From Litoditis marina (Eukaryota; Nematoda; Chromadorea; Rhabditida; Rhabditidae), in assembly GCA_964036275.1 (NCBI GenBank), contig CAXIWQ010000162.1, positions 22,620 through 86,619 of the forward strand: a DNA stretch of 64,000 bases, read 5' to 3'. Position 1 is the first letter of the stretch; each line of letters opens with the position of its first letter. Shown here in pieces: positions 33,001 to 45,400 of this stretch. Under the pieces are notes generated by a model. That model was not told where the DNA came from, did not search any database, and saw nothing but the letters and a program-made list of their open reading frames with translations. Made by a program: the position numbers and the translations under genes.

Positions 33001-34656
33001 CATACAACATCTTTTGAAACAGTTCGGAACGAGAAGAGGTTTGTATAATGATTATACAACACCTTCTGAAACAGTTCAGAACGAGAAGAGGTTTGTATAA
33101 TGATTATACAACACCTTCTGAAACAGTTCGGAACGAGAAGAGGTTTGTATAATGATTATACAACACCTTTTGAAACAGTTCGGAACGAGAAGAGGTTTGT
33201 ATAATGATTATACAACACCTTCTGAAACAGTTCAGAACGAGAAGAGGTTTGTATAATGATTATACAACATCTTTTGAAACAGTTCGGAACGAGAAGAGGT
33301 TTGTATAATGATTATACAACACCTTCTGAAACAGTTCGGAACGAGAAGAGGTTTGTATAATGATTATACAACACCTTCTGCACCTATTCGGAACGAGAAG
33401 AGGTTTGTATAATGATTATACAACACCTTCTGAAACAGTTCGGAACGAGAAGAGGTTTGTATAATGATTACACAACACCTTCTGAAACAGTTCGGAACGA
33501 GAAGAGGTTTGTATAATGATTATACAACATCTTCTGTACCTATTCGGAACGAGAAGAGGTTTGTATAATGATTATACAACACCTTCTGTACCTATTCGGA
33601 ACGAGAAGAGGTTTGTATAATGATTATACAACACCTTCTAAAACAGTTCGGAACGAGAAGAGGTTTGTATAATGATCATACAACATCTTTTGAAACAGTT
33701 CGGAACGAGAAGAGGTTTGTATAATGATTATACAACACCTTCTGAAACAGTTCAGAACGAGAAGAGGTTTGTATAATGATTATACAACACCTTCTGAAAC
33801 AGTTCGGAACGAGAAGAGGTTTGTATAATGATTATACAACACCTTCTGAAACAGTTCGGAACGAGAAGAGGTTTGTATAATGATCATACAACACCTTCTG
33901 AAACAGTTGGGAGGGAAAAGAGGTTTGTATAATGATTATACAACACCTTCTGAAACAGTTGGGAGGGAAAAGAGGTTTGTATAATGATTATACAACACCT
34001 TCTGTACCTATTCGAAACGATAAGAGGTTTGTATAATGATTATACAACACCTTCTGAAACAGTTCGGAACGAGCAGAGGTTTGTATAATGATTATACAAC
34101 ACCTTCTGTACCTGTTCGGAACGAGAAGAGGTTTGTATAATTATTATACAACACCTTCTGAAACAGTTGGGAGGGAAAAGAGGTTTGTATAATGATTATA
34201 CAACACCTTCTGTACCTATTCGAAACGAGAAGAGGTTTGTATAATGATTATACAACACCTTCTGAAACAGTTGGGAGGGAAAAGAGGTTTGTATAATGAT
34301 TATACAACACCTTCTGTACCTATTCGGAACGAGAAGAGGTTTGTATAATGATTATACAACACCCTCTAAAACAGTTCGGAACGAGAAGAGGTTTGTATAA
34401 TTATCATACAACATCTTTTGAAACAGTTCGGAACGAGAAGAGGTTTGTATAATGATTATACAACACCTTCTGAAACAGTTCAGAACGAGAAGAGGTTTGT
34501 ATAATGATTATACAACACCTTCTGAAACAGTTCGGAACGAGAAGAGGTTTGTATAATGATTATACAACACCTTCTGAAACAGTTCGGAACGAGAAGAGGT
34601 TTGTATAATGATTATACAACACCTTCTGAAACAGTTGGGAGGGAAAAGAGGTTTGT
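30065..34656. repeat. 52-bp minisatellite array B
   Basis: About 88 copies of the same 52-bp unit as at 1-4566, in the same orientation and with the same variant types, including the rare 4-bp insertion form near 30829. It has more taatta variants near its left end and many cttttgaaac and gatcataca variants in the middle, so the two arrays have diverged in variant content. Confidence 0.97.
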
Positions 34657-35208
34657 CATTGAAAATAATTTATAGCCATTATAATGGTCTAGAAGTGTCA
34701 AAACATACCCTGTCAGCTGCAGCTGACAGTGGACGTGAGGGTTAAATTATGGCTTCGCTGACATTGGTTTGAGTTTTTATTTATTACTTTAACTCATCAA
34801 AACACATTGACAAAGAATCAAACCAAAGTTATGTCAAGTTTTGAATAGTTAAGTTTGACTCAACGTGTGAGGTTATGCATTCATTGACGTCAGTTCAGGT
34901 TTTTAATAGTCAGTTCAATTCAACAAAACAACTTTATGTCAAGTTTTTGGTATGGATCAAATTGGTCAGATATCAGTTTGAGAAGATTCTCGAAAATTCT
35001 CCAATCTTTCTTATTCTCGATATCTTTATTTGCTCACTCCTCATATGAATTACTTCTTCTTTCGTTCTCTTCCAAGTCACTTGACTGTGTTTTGCCGATG
35101 TTCTACTCTTTAAAATTCTGTTTTTGCTGAATTATGCTATTATTCAGTTTTCTTTCACAGTTTTTCTCTGCGGACAATCTTGAAGTACTCTTAACAAGAT
35201 TGTTCCAG
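34657..35208. other. Intergenic copy of a dispersed repeat with an 18-bp palindrome
   Basis: 34669-34990 resembles 45165-45395: both have ataatggt, aagtgtcaaaacatacc, the perfect palindrome tgtcagctgcagctgaca (here 34711-34728), gacgtca, and a final agtttgaga. It lies directly upstream of the glycoprotein gene, so it may supply its 5' region. No other gene is visible. Confidence 0.65.
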
Positions 35209-35209
35209 A

Positions 35210-38200
35210 ATGCTCAACATTTCTGCGTGTGTATTTGTGATGTACCTGGTATCCAGTTCCTATTGTCTGGACGTTCATAGTAAGCTGGAAAGGGAGGTGG
35301 TGTACCGCAATGCTGTGCACTTTGCCAGGTTTGATCTTTCTATATTCAAGGAGAACGTTTTCCCTCTGTTTCGTGAACAATTTCTGTCAAGCGTTTGTGA
35401 AACTTTGATCTCATAGAAATAGTCCTTCCAGAAATAAATTCTGACATGGAGAAGTGATTGCCTTGTTCTGATAAAGTGAGTTCATTCAAAAACAAATTAT
35501 GACATGAAGAAATGATCGCCGATCACAAGTTTTTAGCATGTAACATGTTACTTTGCTATTCCAGCAAAAAAGCTGATGAGAACTTGATTTCAGCGTTGTT
35601 GGGGAAGCCAGTAAGAGGATTCGTGTGCATTTGAAGTTCAACGATTTGATGCCTGGCAACCCACTGGCCCAAGTGACCATAGATCGATTGATACAAAATG
35701 AATGTCGAGCAGCTGGCATAGTTCTTGGTACAGGCTTAGTTTTGAGTTTTCGTTAGATTCTGAAATAAATATTTCAATGAAAAAACTGTGGTACTAACAG
35801 TGTATTATCTCAGTGATTGATACATATTGAGTGTCAAAAAGCCGGCAGAGTAATAGGTACATTCAATGCTTTAATGTTTCGTATGATTTCTGAATTCAAT
35901 ATTCAAATTTAAATGTGGGGTATGGTATCAAATGTACTGAAAGTATATGAATTCAGCTTTGTTATAAACTCACAAGTTCTGCCTTCAAAGAAAACTGACT
36001 CTTTTACTTCAGATGAAGAAGAACCACCTATTCGCGACAAACGTTTTATATTCATTGGCGCTCTTACGTTGGTGGTTATATTAGTGATTATTGGTGGAGT
36101 CGGCTACGTTTGCTACAACGAATTGTTCTGGAAAGTGAGTTGTGTTTTTATAGCTCTTTCATGACGATTGGAAGTTTTTGACTATAAACCACGGAAATGG
36201 TTGTTAAACTTTAGTTTTAGGCCATATTTTGTGTGTTCATTTTGTCCGTGTTAGTGGCAACAACTGTGGTTGTCAAATAATAATATTCCAGCCCGCCATG
36301 GCAGAAGCGCATCGTAACGCCAACGCCAAGCTCATGACAATGCTACTTGAACAACAGCAGGAAATGGCTAAAATGGGTCGATTTCAGGCAAAGTAGGTTA
36401 TCACAATGCTTGAGTGAGATTGAATTAGATACTTTGGTCAATTACTTATCAGAATGATTAGATGTTTACTCCAATGATTTCGATCGAATTGACCACAACA
36501 TTTGCAATTTTTATCGACTATGTAAGTGAAACGTTTGGATTCATTTCTCATCAATGCTTGAAATAGTACATTGCGGGGTTAAATGTGATTAAATGTTTCA
36601 GAATGGCCGGAAACCTGAATGCAATGCAAATCGGGGAAAATATGTCACCTGCCATCCGTGCGCTGTTCTCGGAAAATAGGGTTGACCCAAGCTTGTTCTT
36701 TCAGGAAGATTTTGTAAAGGTAGGTGTTAGCATACGTCCACTAGTGAGAATGATTCAGAACAGTATGAGTATACTTCAAGTCCCGCTTTCTTTAAACCTC
36801 GGTATTGTTGTGTATACGGTCTGATTTTGTAGTTGAACCGTACACGAGGTGGCATGATGGAATGTTTATTGCGGCGACGTTCCGGCAAATTTGCTTTGAA
36901 CTTCATGAACTGATGCCTTTTCAGGCTCTGAAAACGGCAAATTTGCCAAAACGTCGCCACAAAAAATATTCCATCATACTACCTCGTGTACGGTTCAACT
37001 ACAGAATCAAACCAGTATGAGTATAGTTTGATGACTCGAGATGATTTTGTGGAGGTGGGTTCATCTCGTGGAAAACAACCTCCGCGTAAGCCCACTCATG
37101 TAACTAATTTGGAACAATATTAGTATAGTTTTAACTCAAGTGTCTCAAAAACATTCTACTTTGAAGGCCGTGGCTGGAGCTCTAAATGTGGATACAGCCG
37201 ATGTAGCGTCGTATTACCCCCTCCTGAAAGCTCAACCGGTGGGATGCTCGAAAGACAACACCGTTGTTATTGACATCACTCTTCCCGAATTGCACGTGCC
37301 GGCTAAGGTTACCCAGGTACTGTTTTTGCCCATGACTTCTAAATCATATATAGTACTCAACGAACATTATTTTTAACAACCAAAACTCTAAAACTTGCTC
37401 AAGACTCTGCTGAGTCTGTTCATTGGTCATTTTAATTATGCCAATCCTGGCCGATAAAACTTGCTGATGATTCATGTTTCGGTTGCTTTTCTGCTGATGA
37501 GTAAATGTTTTTTCTTCTAATCAAGCCTAACTATAGAAAATTATTCAGATAGTGGACGCCGGACACGTTGTGGATGGGAAATTTTGGTTCTACAGGAGTC
37601 TTCCCGATGGAATTCTTACTTTCTCAAATGGAACTTATGCGGAGTACGACCACAATGAATGCAATCTCAAGGTACTTGAACTATCGTGAAAACGGTGATG
37701 GTATTTTTGCTCTCAAATGATAAGCATGACCTCTTTTCACCCCCCGTTTTTTGATCAAACTAACCACACGCCACACCTCTGTTGTATATAATTCCTATCA
37801 ATTAACACGCCATATTGTATAAACGATGAATTCGAGATAAACGTATTTATGTTGGCGTGAACAAACAAACTAACACGAATAGAATCCATTTCAGGGAAAC
37901 CTGACCATCTGCCCAGCTGATTCAATCTCTCGCCCCAGTTGTAACCTGGACTCACTGACGGATTGTCCTTCGTCCTTAGTTAAAATACCGGAAGAGGGAT
38001 CGCTTCTCAGAGAAGCTCTAGACTTCTATCTAGTTGTTCCCAATTCAGAGGTAAACTCAACTTCCTTTTTGACTAGATGAGCGCAAAACTGTATGATTCG
38101 TTTATTTTCCCTACTTGAATATATCACGGAGTTTCAGTTCAGAAAACGAATGTTTCATGGATGAAATGTCATTTTTCATTGGTATAGTTAGTAATTTTTT

Positions 38201-38977
38201 ACAGTAGTAATTTTGTGATTCTAGCGAATGATCGTTACCGGGAACGATGGCACCATCAGCAGAAGGTTGACCAGAAGAGTTATCAACGTGGTAACGGTGG
38301 GCCTCCACGAAGAAGTTCGTATTGGAAACTTGACCCTCCATCCTACACCTCATTTGAGAACAGAGATCACACCTGTTGTAACGCTTGTGAGTACTATTTT
38401 CGATCAATTCAATCTCCTACTTCCTCAATCAGTGTTTCCGTTCTACAGAAACACAATATATACGTATTTAAATTGTTTGGGCACTAAAAATTACTACAAC
38501 AAACTTATCCCCAGCTGACTAACTTTTTGCTCAAAATTTCTTACAGACCCAATTAGCAATACATACTTTGAATTACATTTGCTTTCAATTTTCAGGACTT
38601 GAACTTGTTATTCGGTGTGTTGAGCCCAAAACACGCGAACGGTTTTGATTTTAAAAATGTGCATGTTTAAGACTGAAATGAGTGATGAGATGTTGGACGA
38701 AATGGCAAGACTGCGAAAACAGCTGGACGAAGAAGAGCTGATAGCAAAAAGGGAGAGTGATGATCTTCGGAAGGCACAGGAAACGTCTGTTAGCGTGGAG
38801 GGTGGCGGAGTGCTGGCTCTCATAAAATATGTTTGGAACTATATAATGTCTATTTTAGAGTATGTTCTCGCGGTTATTGTCTTCGCTACGTTATTGACTT
38901 TTGTTGTTATTTGTTTTTGTTTCCATAAGAAATGTTGTTCAACTCCCACTGTACCCTCAATGAAGGATATTGTTTGA
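35210..38977 (+). CDS. Membrane glycoprotein with furin-type site, Env/fusion-protein-like architecture
   Basis: Proposed exons: 35210-35328, 35594-35727, 36013-36134, 36292-36392, 36602-36762 (or to 36719), 37141-37316, 37549-37671, 37895-38050, 38225-38386, 38596-38616 and 38672-38977. They join in frame to about 526 aa. Features in order: signal peptide (first 19 residues, hydrophobic, ending SSSYC); the site RDKR directly followed by some 24 hydrophobic residues; an extracellular-looking region with Cys residues and NGT/NLT glycosylation sequons; a charged heptad-like stretch; a C-terminal membrane span; and a short Cys/Lys tail. A short N-terminal subunit, a furin site and a hydrophobic segment is the plan of class I fusion proteins (baculovirus F, errantivirus Env), but I see no diagnostic motif. 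Two joins are unsure: exon 5 to 6, and the last intron, which is only 55 nt. Without that last intron the frame is broken at an A5 run near 38653. Confidence 0.6.
35810..35860 (+). repeat. Decayed duplicate of the end of glycoprotein exon 2
   Basis: ttgatacatattgagtgtca and the bases after it repeat ttgataca..gaatgtcga at 35688-35731, including the donor region. It could act as an alternative exon, since it also ends in a GTACAT donor in the right phase. Confidence 0.6.
36818..37013. repeat. MITE-like inverted repeat in a glycoprotein intron
   Basis: Arms of about 75 bp: ggtctgattttgtagttgaa on the left mirrors ttcaactacagaatcaaacc on the right, continuing through a shared gaggt..atgatggaat and cgacg segment. 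Total 196 bp. The phrase cagtatgagtata occurs on both sides, as part of a local duplication of the exon-5 donor region. Confidence 0.8.
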
Positions 38978-39458
38978 AGAGTGTATTTATTAATAATGTT
39001 ATACTTTGCTTCATTTATTGTATTATTTTTCATAGCCCATAGTTAGGCATTTGTATGTGTGTGTATTTCACATGAGTACGCAAACGTTGTGGGTTATTAT
39101 TGTTACAAGTATTTCACCATTATTGTTGTATTTATTTAAAACAAAAATTATTGTTGTCATTAAGACTATTTGGATGTTATTATGGAAATATGTGCTCAGT
39201 GAAAATTATTATTATGTTATTGCCCATAACTATTTTGATTGATGAAATGGCTAGTATGAAGTATGTTTGTTGAATATGTGAGTAAATTTGTCGTTCACAC
39301 AAGTTTCAAACCTTCGCTTGTTTGGTTAGTTCAACCAGATAATTATCTTACTAAGATTCGTACTGTTTCATGCCAGCGGTGTAAAAACACGGAAAGTCAA
39401 ACAGTCGCATTTTCTTAGCTTCTTGCAGGCATTGAAACAATCTTCAGCTACTGAAATC
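38978..39458 (+). other. Intergenic stretch between the glycoprotein and recombinase-SET genes
   Basis: 480 bp, AT-rich, no clear AATAAA. A strong acceptor-like site, tcttagcttcttgcag (ends 39428), lies 30 bases before the next start codon. It could be the end of a 5'-UTR intron or a spliced-leader trans-splice site. Confidence 0.5.
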
Positions 39459-42400
39459 ATGACGGGACGAGGCAAAGCAGTGAACAAACCGGCTTCCTCA
39501 TCTTCAGCAAGTACATCGAGGGTATGTTTGTTGGAATCCTCTGTAAAAAAATGAAACTATTTGAAATATTTAGAACATTTATGAAACGCATTTTTCGGTT
39601 AGATAGTATCACATGGTGTTCTTTCAATTTCAAGCTAAGCAATTCAACGTAAAGTATCATCAACTATTCACCGTCGAACATTATTATGAGTGTATCAGAG
39701 GAAAACAACAAAAAGTTGTATTCATGAAACGTTTGCAATTTCTCTACGGTCAAAAGTGTTGAAATAATAGAATGATACGCAAATGAGAGAAATTATATAG
39801 AGTGCTACGCGAATGAGATGTTTCTTGATGTTTGAAAATTTCACTTTCAGGGACGTGGTAGACCTCGATCTCGATCATCGGGAAGAAATATGCTCCTCAA
39901 ACGAGAACACACACCAACTTCACCTCGTGAAGAACCTGGTAAGTTAGACTCCATGGAAGTCGGGTCGTTTGTTTCGGAGAACTGACCAATAATTGCAAAG
40001 AACTGAAACTTGATCCAAAAATTAAAGTAATGCCACTGGTCTTCAGGTACGCCTTCCAAGAAGAGGAACGAGAGAGGTGGTCCTGACGATGAGAGAGAGG
40101 ATCCGGTCGGTGACAGAGATGAAGATGGAGACGAAGCTCATTCTGCCAACAATGCCGATGAAGGAGCTGTTATTTCAGAAGACGACGATTCTTTTGACCC
40201 TGTCAAAGGTTTGTTTGAGTATTTTTTATCTCAAGATCTTGACAAAATTGAAATTTATGCAGCAAACACGTTCAGTTTTTTTGTGAAATTGTGATTTGAA
40301 TGATGTACTAGTTGAACACTTACCTAAATTTTTAAATTCCTTGTTTCAGTGTACGACAAGTTCTTGGCTGGACCTGCGCATGGTTTGACGTTCCCGAAGG
40401 AAAATTCATACGAGACGTTCTGCGAAATGTGCTACACAACAACAACAAACATTACTCGACACAAAGTAAGCAAACCTAACATTTGAGTTTATTGTCATTA
40501 TAATATTTTGTCAGTGCAGTTTAAACAGAAAATTATTGGATGACTATGGTATTGCTTCTCCAAAAATTGTCGAACCGTTTTCCGTTAAAGATTTTTTTCA
40601 CATTTTAAAGCAGTGGCATCTGTAGAAGCTCATTTCTGTTTCAGAGTTCGCACATGAAGCCCCAATTCAAAAGAACGAGCGCGATGGAAAAAGAAATGAA
40701 TAAGAACATGTCGAATCTGATAGCTCAGAGGAAGGCGGTTCAACATGAAATGTGAGTCTGTAGATTATGAACTTGAAAAAATTTCTGAACACAAAAGGAT
40801 GTTTTTTAAGGGTAGGACACTTTCAAAAAAACTTCGGTTAGCTGCCATTCATTCAGTGTGTAGTAATTGTTACTGTGAGGAAATTAGAAAAATGTAGATT
40901 TCACAAGAAGAATGTTGCAGGTTCACATGCCATCGCTTTCAACAGAAGTCAACTTGGTTAGACATTCTGCAGAATTCGCCAGCCGAAACTAAACGGGACG
41001 TGATAGAGGAGATCGAAAAGTGAGATATTTTCAATATATCGTTGTTCTCAAGTTGATAATGGAGAAGGGTAGTTTCAGATTCAGTAAATTTATGTGTGCT
41101 TTCTGTGTTTTTGTTATGATAAGTATCTTGCATGTACTTTTTAGAATGGGCGTCGCGTTCTTGCCATTTTCGAAGCCGTACACGGATTGGAGCCAACCAT
41201 ACGAAAAATGGCAGATTGTCACCGAGAAGGAAATCGAGGAGGAATTAGTCGCATCCGAGGACGAAGACGATTCTGTTGCGGAGGACAACACCGTCTTCCA
41301 TGACGAGGTAGGTAACATGTTTCAACTGAACTGCTTCCAGTTCACAATGAATTAGACTTTTTCAGTTTTCAGCGAATATGTCTTCCCTAATCTGGCATGT
41401 GTTGTTTCTAATAGAGAAATCAAAAACTAATAGCAAGTTCAATGCGAACAAGAGCTCCTCATTTAGTTCAAGCTGTTTGCCTGATCCAAAAACAATTTAT
41501 ATTCAACTTCAGAAGTATATCGGTAATATACATTGCGATCCTATCGAGTGTTATGACCTGGCCCAGTGTGGAAGTACTCCCAAGAATCAACTCGCCAAGA
41601 TTGATGCTGAGGGCTTGAGGCGGAAACTGAAGACTGAGGAGCACCCCTTCCTGCAACATCTTTGGGACTTTGAGTTTCGCATGGCCACAAATGCCGCGTT
41701 GAACAGGGTAATTTTCAATCATAGTTTTTTTTCATTGTTTTTGTTTGGGATTCGAACAGTTATAAAATGTATTTTTTCTCGTATCAGTGAAAAAAGTATC
41801 AGTGTGTAATTCTCTGATACTTGTCATATGCAAATTTCACATAGCTAGTCAATGTGCTTCAGTGTGTGTCAGTCAAGTTTGTATCATTTGTTTCAGAAAA
41901 AATATGTTCAACCTCGCCAAACCGCAAATGAGACTACGCACAGCGTTGCGAAAGTCTTGCTCATTGCCTTGCGGTTGGCGAGACGGTTGGGCAAGACAAT
42001 TTCGAACTTGGACGACGTCCCCAAGCGGTACTTCGTGAGAGCTGTGCAGGGATTCGTTAACCTTCACATGCATGTGAGTATTCATAGCATGCAATTATAC
42101 TTGAATATTGAGTTGGAGGGAAATAACTGTGAAAATGACTGTGCACACGTTGCATCGTGTCACAAAAGGACAGACATTTATTTTCTCTCCACGTCCGGCT
42201 AGGACTGTCAATCACAACCCAGAAGTAGTATTAGTCGATTAATCTGTTACCATTATTCGGTATGTCGATATTGTCTAGTACTTTCAAGAATGTTGGGGAA
42301 AAAACTGTTTCATTCTTGAAATCATCTCACTGAAGGTTAAGAGTGAACTGTGATAATCTGAAAAGTCTATTTAAATTGATTGTTTTGTTCATTTGAAATT

Positions 42401-45400
42401 ATACTTCATTTTGCTCAGTATCACCACAAACTAACAGATAACATTATACCGTGTTTTTATTTTATTCTGATCAATTGTTGAGGTTCATTTCAGATGTATC
42501 CAAAAGGAACAGCCCTGAACGCAATGCGAGGTTTGCGACGGTTTACAACGAGGATTGGAATGATGGATGACAGGTGAGAGTAGTCATTTTCAACAGAACT
42601 ATCGATTTATTTTGTGTAGTCTATGCTTTTGGAGTTTTTCATTTTGTTCCCTTTGAATTTATCTCTGTTTGTTTTCCAGAGCGAATTCTCCTTCATGGGA
42701 TTTCACCTTACATATGGCACACACGAGGATAACAGAGCTGTCGAGCATCAGTAGCAGTGTGAGTTTTCAATTGAACCGTGTATTGACCATTTGTTTCAAG
42801 GAACCATAAATGTCTATGTCTGTTCAAAGGCGAATGTAATTTTGCTGATGCTATTATTTGACTAATTTATTCAATCAATGAACGTTACAGCGATCAGTCG
42901 CCGCGAATAGTGAAGCTCGGACGAAACGACCCGTTGCGCTCTACCAGGATTTGGTCAAAGCCATCAAACCTGTCATGGCATATATCAAGTCCATACTTGA
43001 AGAGACCAGGTTGGTTTTTTTCTACCAAGTACACACATAACTCGTTTTTAAATTTCTGACCTTTCTGTTCAGGAGTATGATGCACCCGGCAGAACAGATG
43101 GATGACCAGGTGTTCAATCGTCTAGGCTACCTCATCAATTTTGTATTGATGGTTGAGAATGGACAGCGGACAGAGGTATTTCAATATCTCGTAATTGAAT
43201 TACCCAAGTGGAGTGATGTTGACTGCTGAAAATGCAAAATAGTTCAGTTTGTGTTTGTTTGTTTGGTGTATCAGATAGACAAACCGAATTTAGTCCAGTA
43301 GAGAATATTTTTTCTGTGAGTTTTCAGCCGAAATCACAGAGCGAACCACGCTAAATGAGAGATTCAATCACAGAGTAGTGACTTTCAGATTGCGTACAAA
43401 CTCCGACTCGCTGATTTCGAGAACAAGAAACAGGGGATACAAATGGAGCCAGGAACACGGCCATACCTGATACCTTTTCCAAACAACAAGACCACCAAAT
43501 CGAATGGTTGCGTGAGTTTCACTTACTTCAAAACAGTGGGCTTGCCAACATAACTTGAACTCAAAATATGTGCGAAACCGTTTAGTTGAAATTGCTCTAA
43601 CCAGCGTAAATAGTGTTCATCCAATAATTGTGTCGTACTTATCTGAACAAAATTGTTGTCTTAACTTATTTTTGTATGCTATTGAAAAATTATGTGAAAA
43701 TTCGTTTACAGCTTTGTACGAGTCCCGAGACAAAGTTGTTGTCTTAACTTATTTTTTATGCTATTGAAAAATTATGTGAAAATTCGTTTACAGCTTTGTA
43801 CGAGTCCCGAGATGATTGAGTATCTGTACCAGTATGCGAGATTGAAACAAGACTGGTTCAACCTCTACAAGGAGCGACTTGGTACGTTCTCAAACATTAA
43901 AGTAATTAATGACTACTGAAAACTGAAAACTGTTTCTCAATTGTCTTTTACCGCATTTGTGGCTTTGCATAACTTTAAACTGATACTATTTGGACACATC
44001 GAAAAATTTTGCTTATTTGAGATGCATTTTTTAAGAGCCTGCACAAGAAAGAGTGGGACATCTACTATTCATGACAGCCAATCTGAAACCTCTCTCAAAC
44101 ATCAGTTCAAATGTGAGTTTTGTTTCGTTTGTGTACATAATTTTTTTCAGAAAATCTCAACATAAAAGGTCGGATAATATTCACGGTTAATCTATAACAC
44201 GCATAGGGATCTAGGAACTCTTCGTACGTTTCAGACTCGAACAAACCTATGCTAATCCTTTGTGTTAACGATACCAGGAATATGTTCTGCTCCAATTCCA
44301 AACTTAACAGTACATCAACGTGTTTTTAGGTCAAAGCTCACTTGAAGAGTTTGGGAACAGTCGACATGTCACACTTCAAAGGTACACTTGTTTCTGTGCG
44401 TAACTCTGCTGCCAACACCAACGCGGGAATCATTTTGAACTTGGACTCCGACAACTTGGATGAATCATGGTTTCCGGCTCACGGTTCCATGGGTCACAGT
44501 ATCGACACACACAAACGGGTAAGTATTTCAAACGGATCGAACAAACGACAGAATCACTATGTGTCAGCTATCTAAGAAAACGTTTGGGTGAACAAACATG
44601 TTGTTTACTCTATAAAAACTGGATTCATCCCATGTGCTCAATTTCAGCGTTTTTTTGTTTCAGTACATCACCGACACGTCTCAGCTGGTTCAGAAAGCTT
44701 GGCATTGGCTTCGAAGAGAGGCTCACGGAACACTCACTCAAGAAGATGCGCAAGAAGAATACGGAGATCTGCAACAAATGATGGAGCGTTTGGTTGGAGA
44801 GGTAGGTATTGAGTAATTGTGTAAAACGCTCCGAGAGACAGAAATCGAGAAGCTAAAAAGAAGCTTGTACACGACATCTTCTGTTGTTACTAGCTTGCGA
44901 GATAGTTGTGTTTTTTTTATTTTCACCACAGTATATGAGACATTTTTAGGAGGAACTACGAGTCTGCCACACTGGTTTGGACACGAAGCTGTATGAACTC
45001 GGAGGTTAGATTTATAAAAAAAACTGAGAAACCTACCGAAATGTTTGGTATTTTATGTGCCAGAAAATAAGAACGAACGAGATTTTAAAAAAAAACTTAA
45101 AAATTATTACTTCTGGCGGGAATTTTCACAGTATTATTCTCAAACTGGACTCAACTCCAGTGACAATTTTTAGCCCATATAATGGTTCCAAAGTGTCAAA
45201 ACATACCTTGTCAGCTACAGATGACACAATGTCAGCTGCAGCTGACAATGGCCCTAAGTGTGAAAGTATGCGTTTGCTAACATCAGTTCCTGCTACAATT
45301 GATGTATTCATCCATAAAAACTTATTAACAGAGATTAAGCTTCGACTGACGTCAAGTTTTTAATGTTTAATGGAATAGGTCACATACTAGTTTGAGATAA

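Noticed and set aside
43712..43793. Exon 15 beginning at the first of the duplicated acceptors
   Set aside because: It runs into a stop after 12 codons; the second acceptor keeps the frame.
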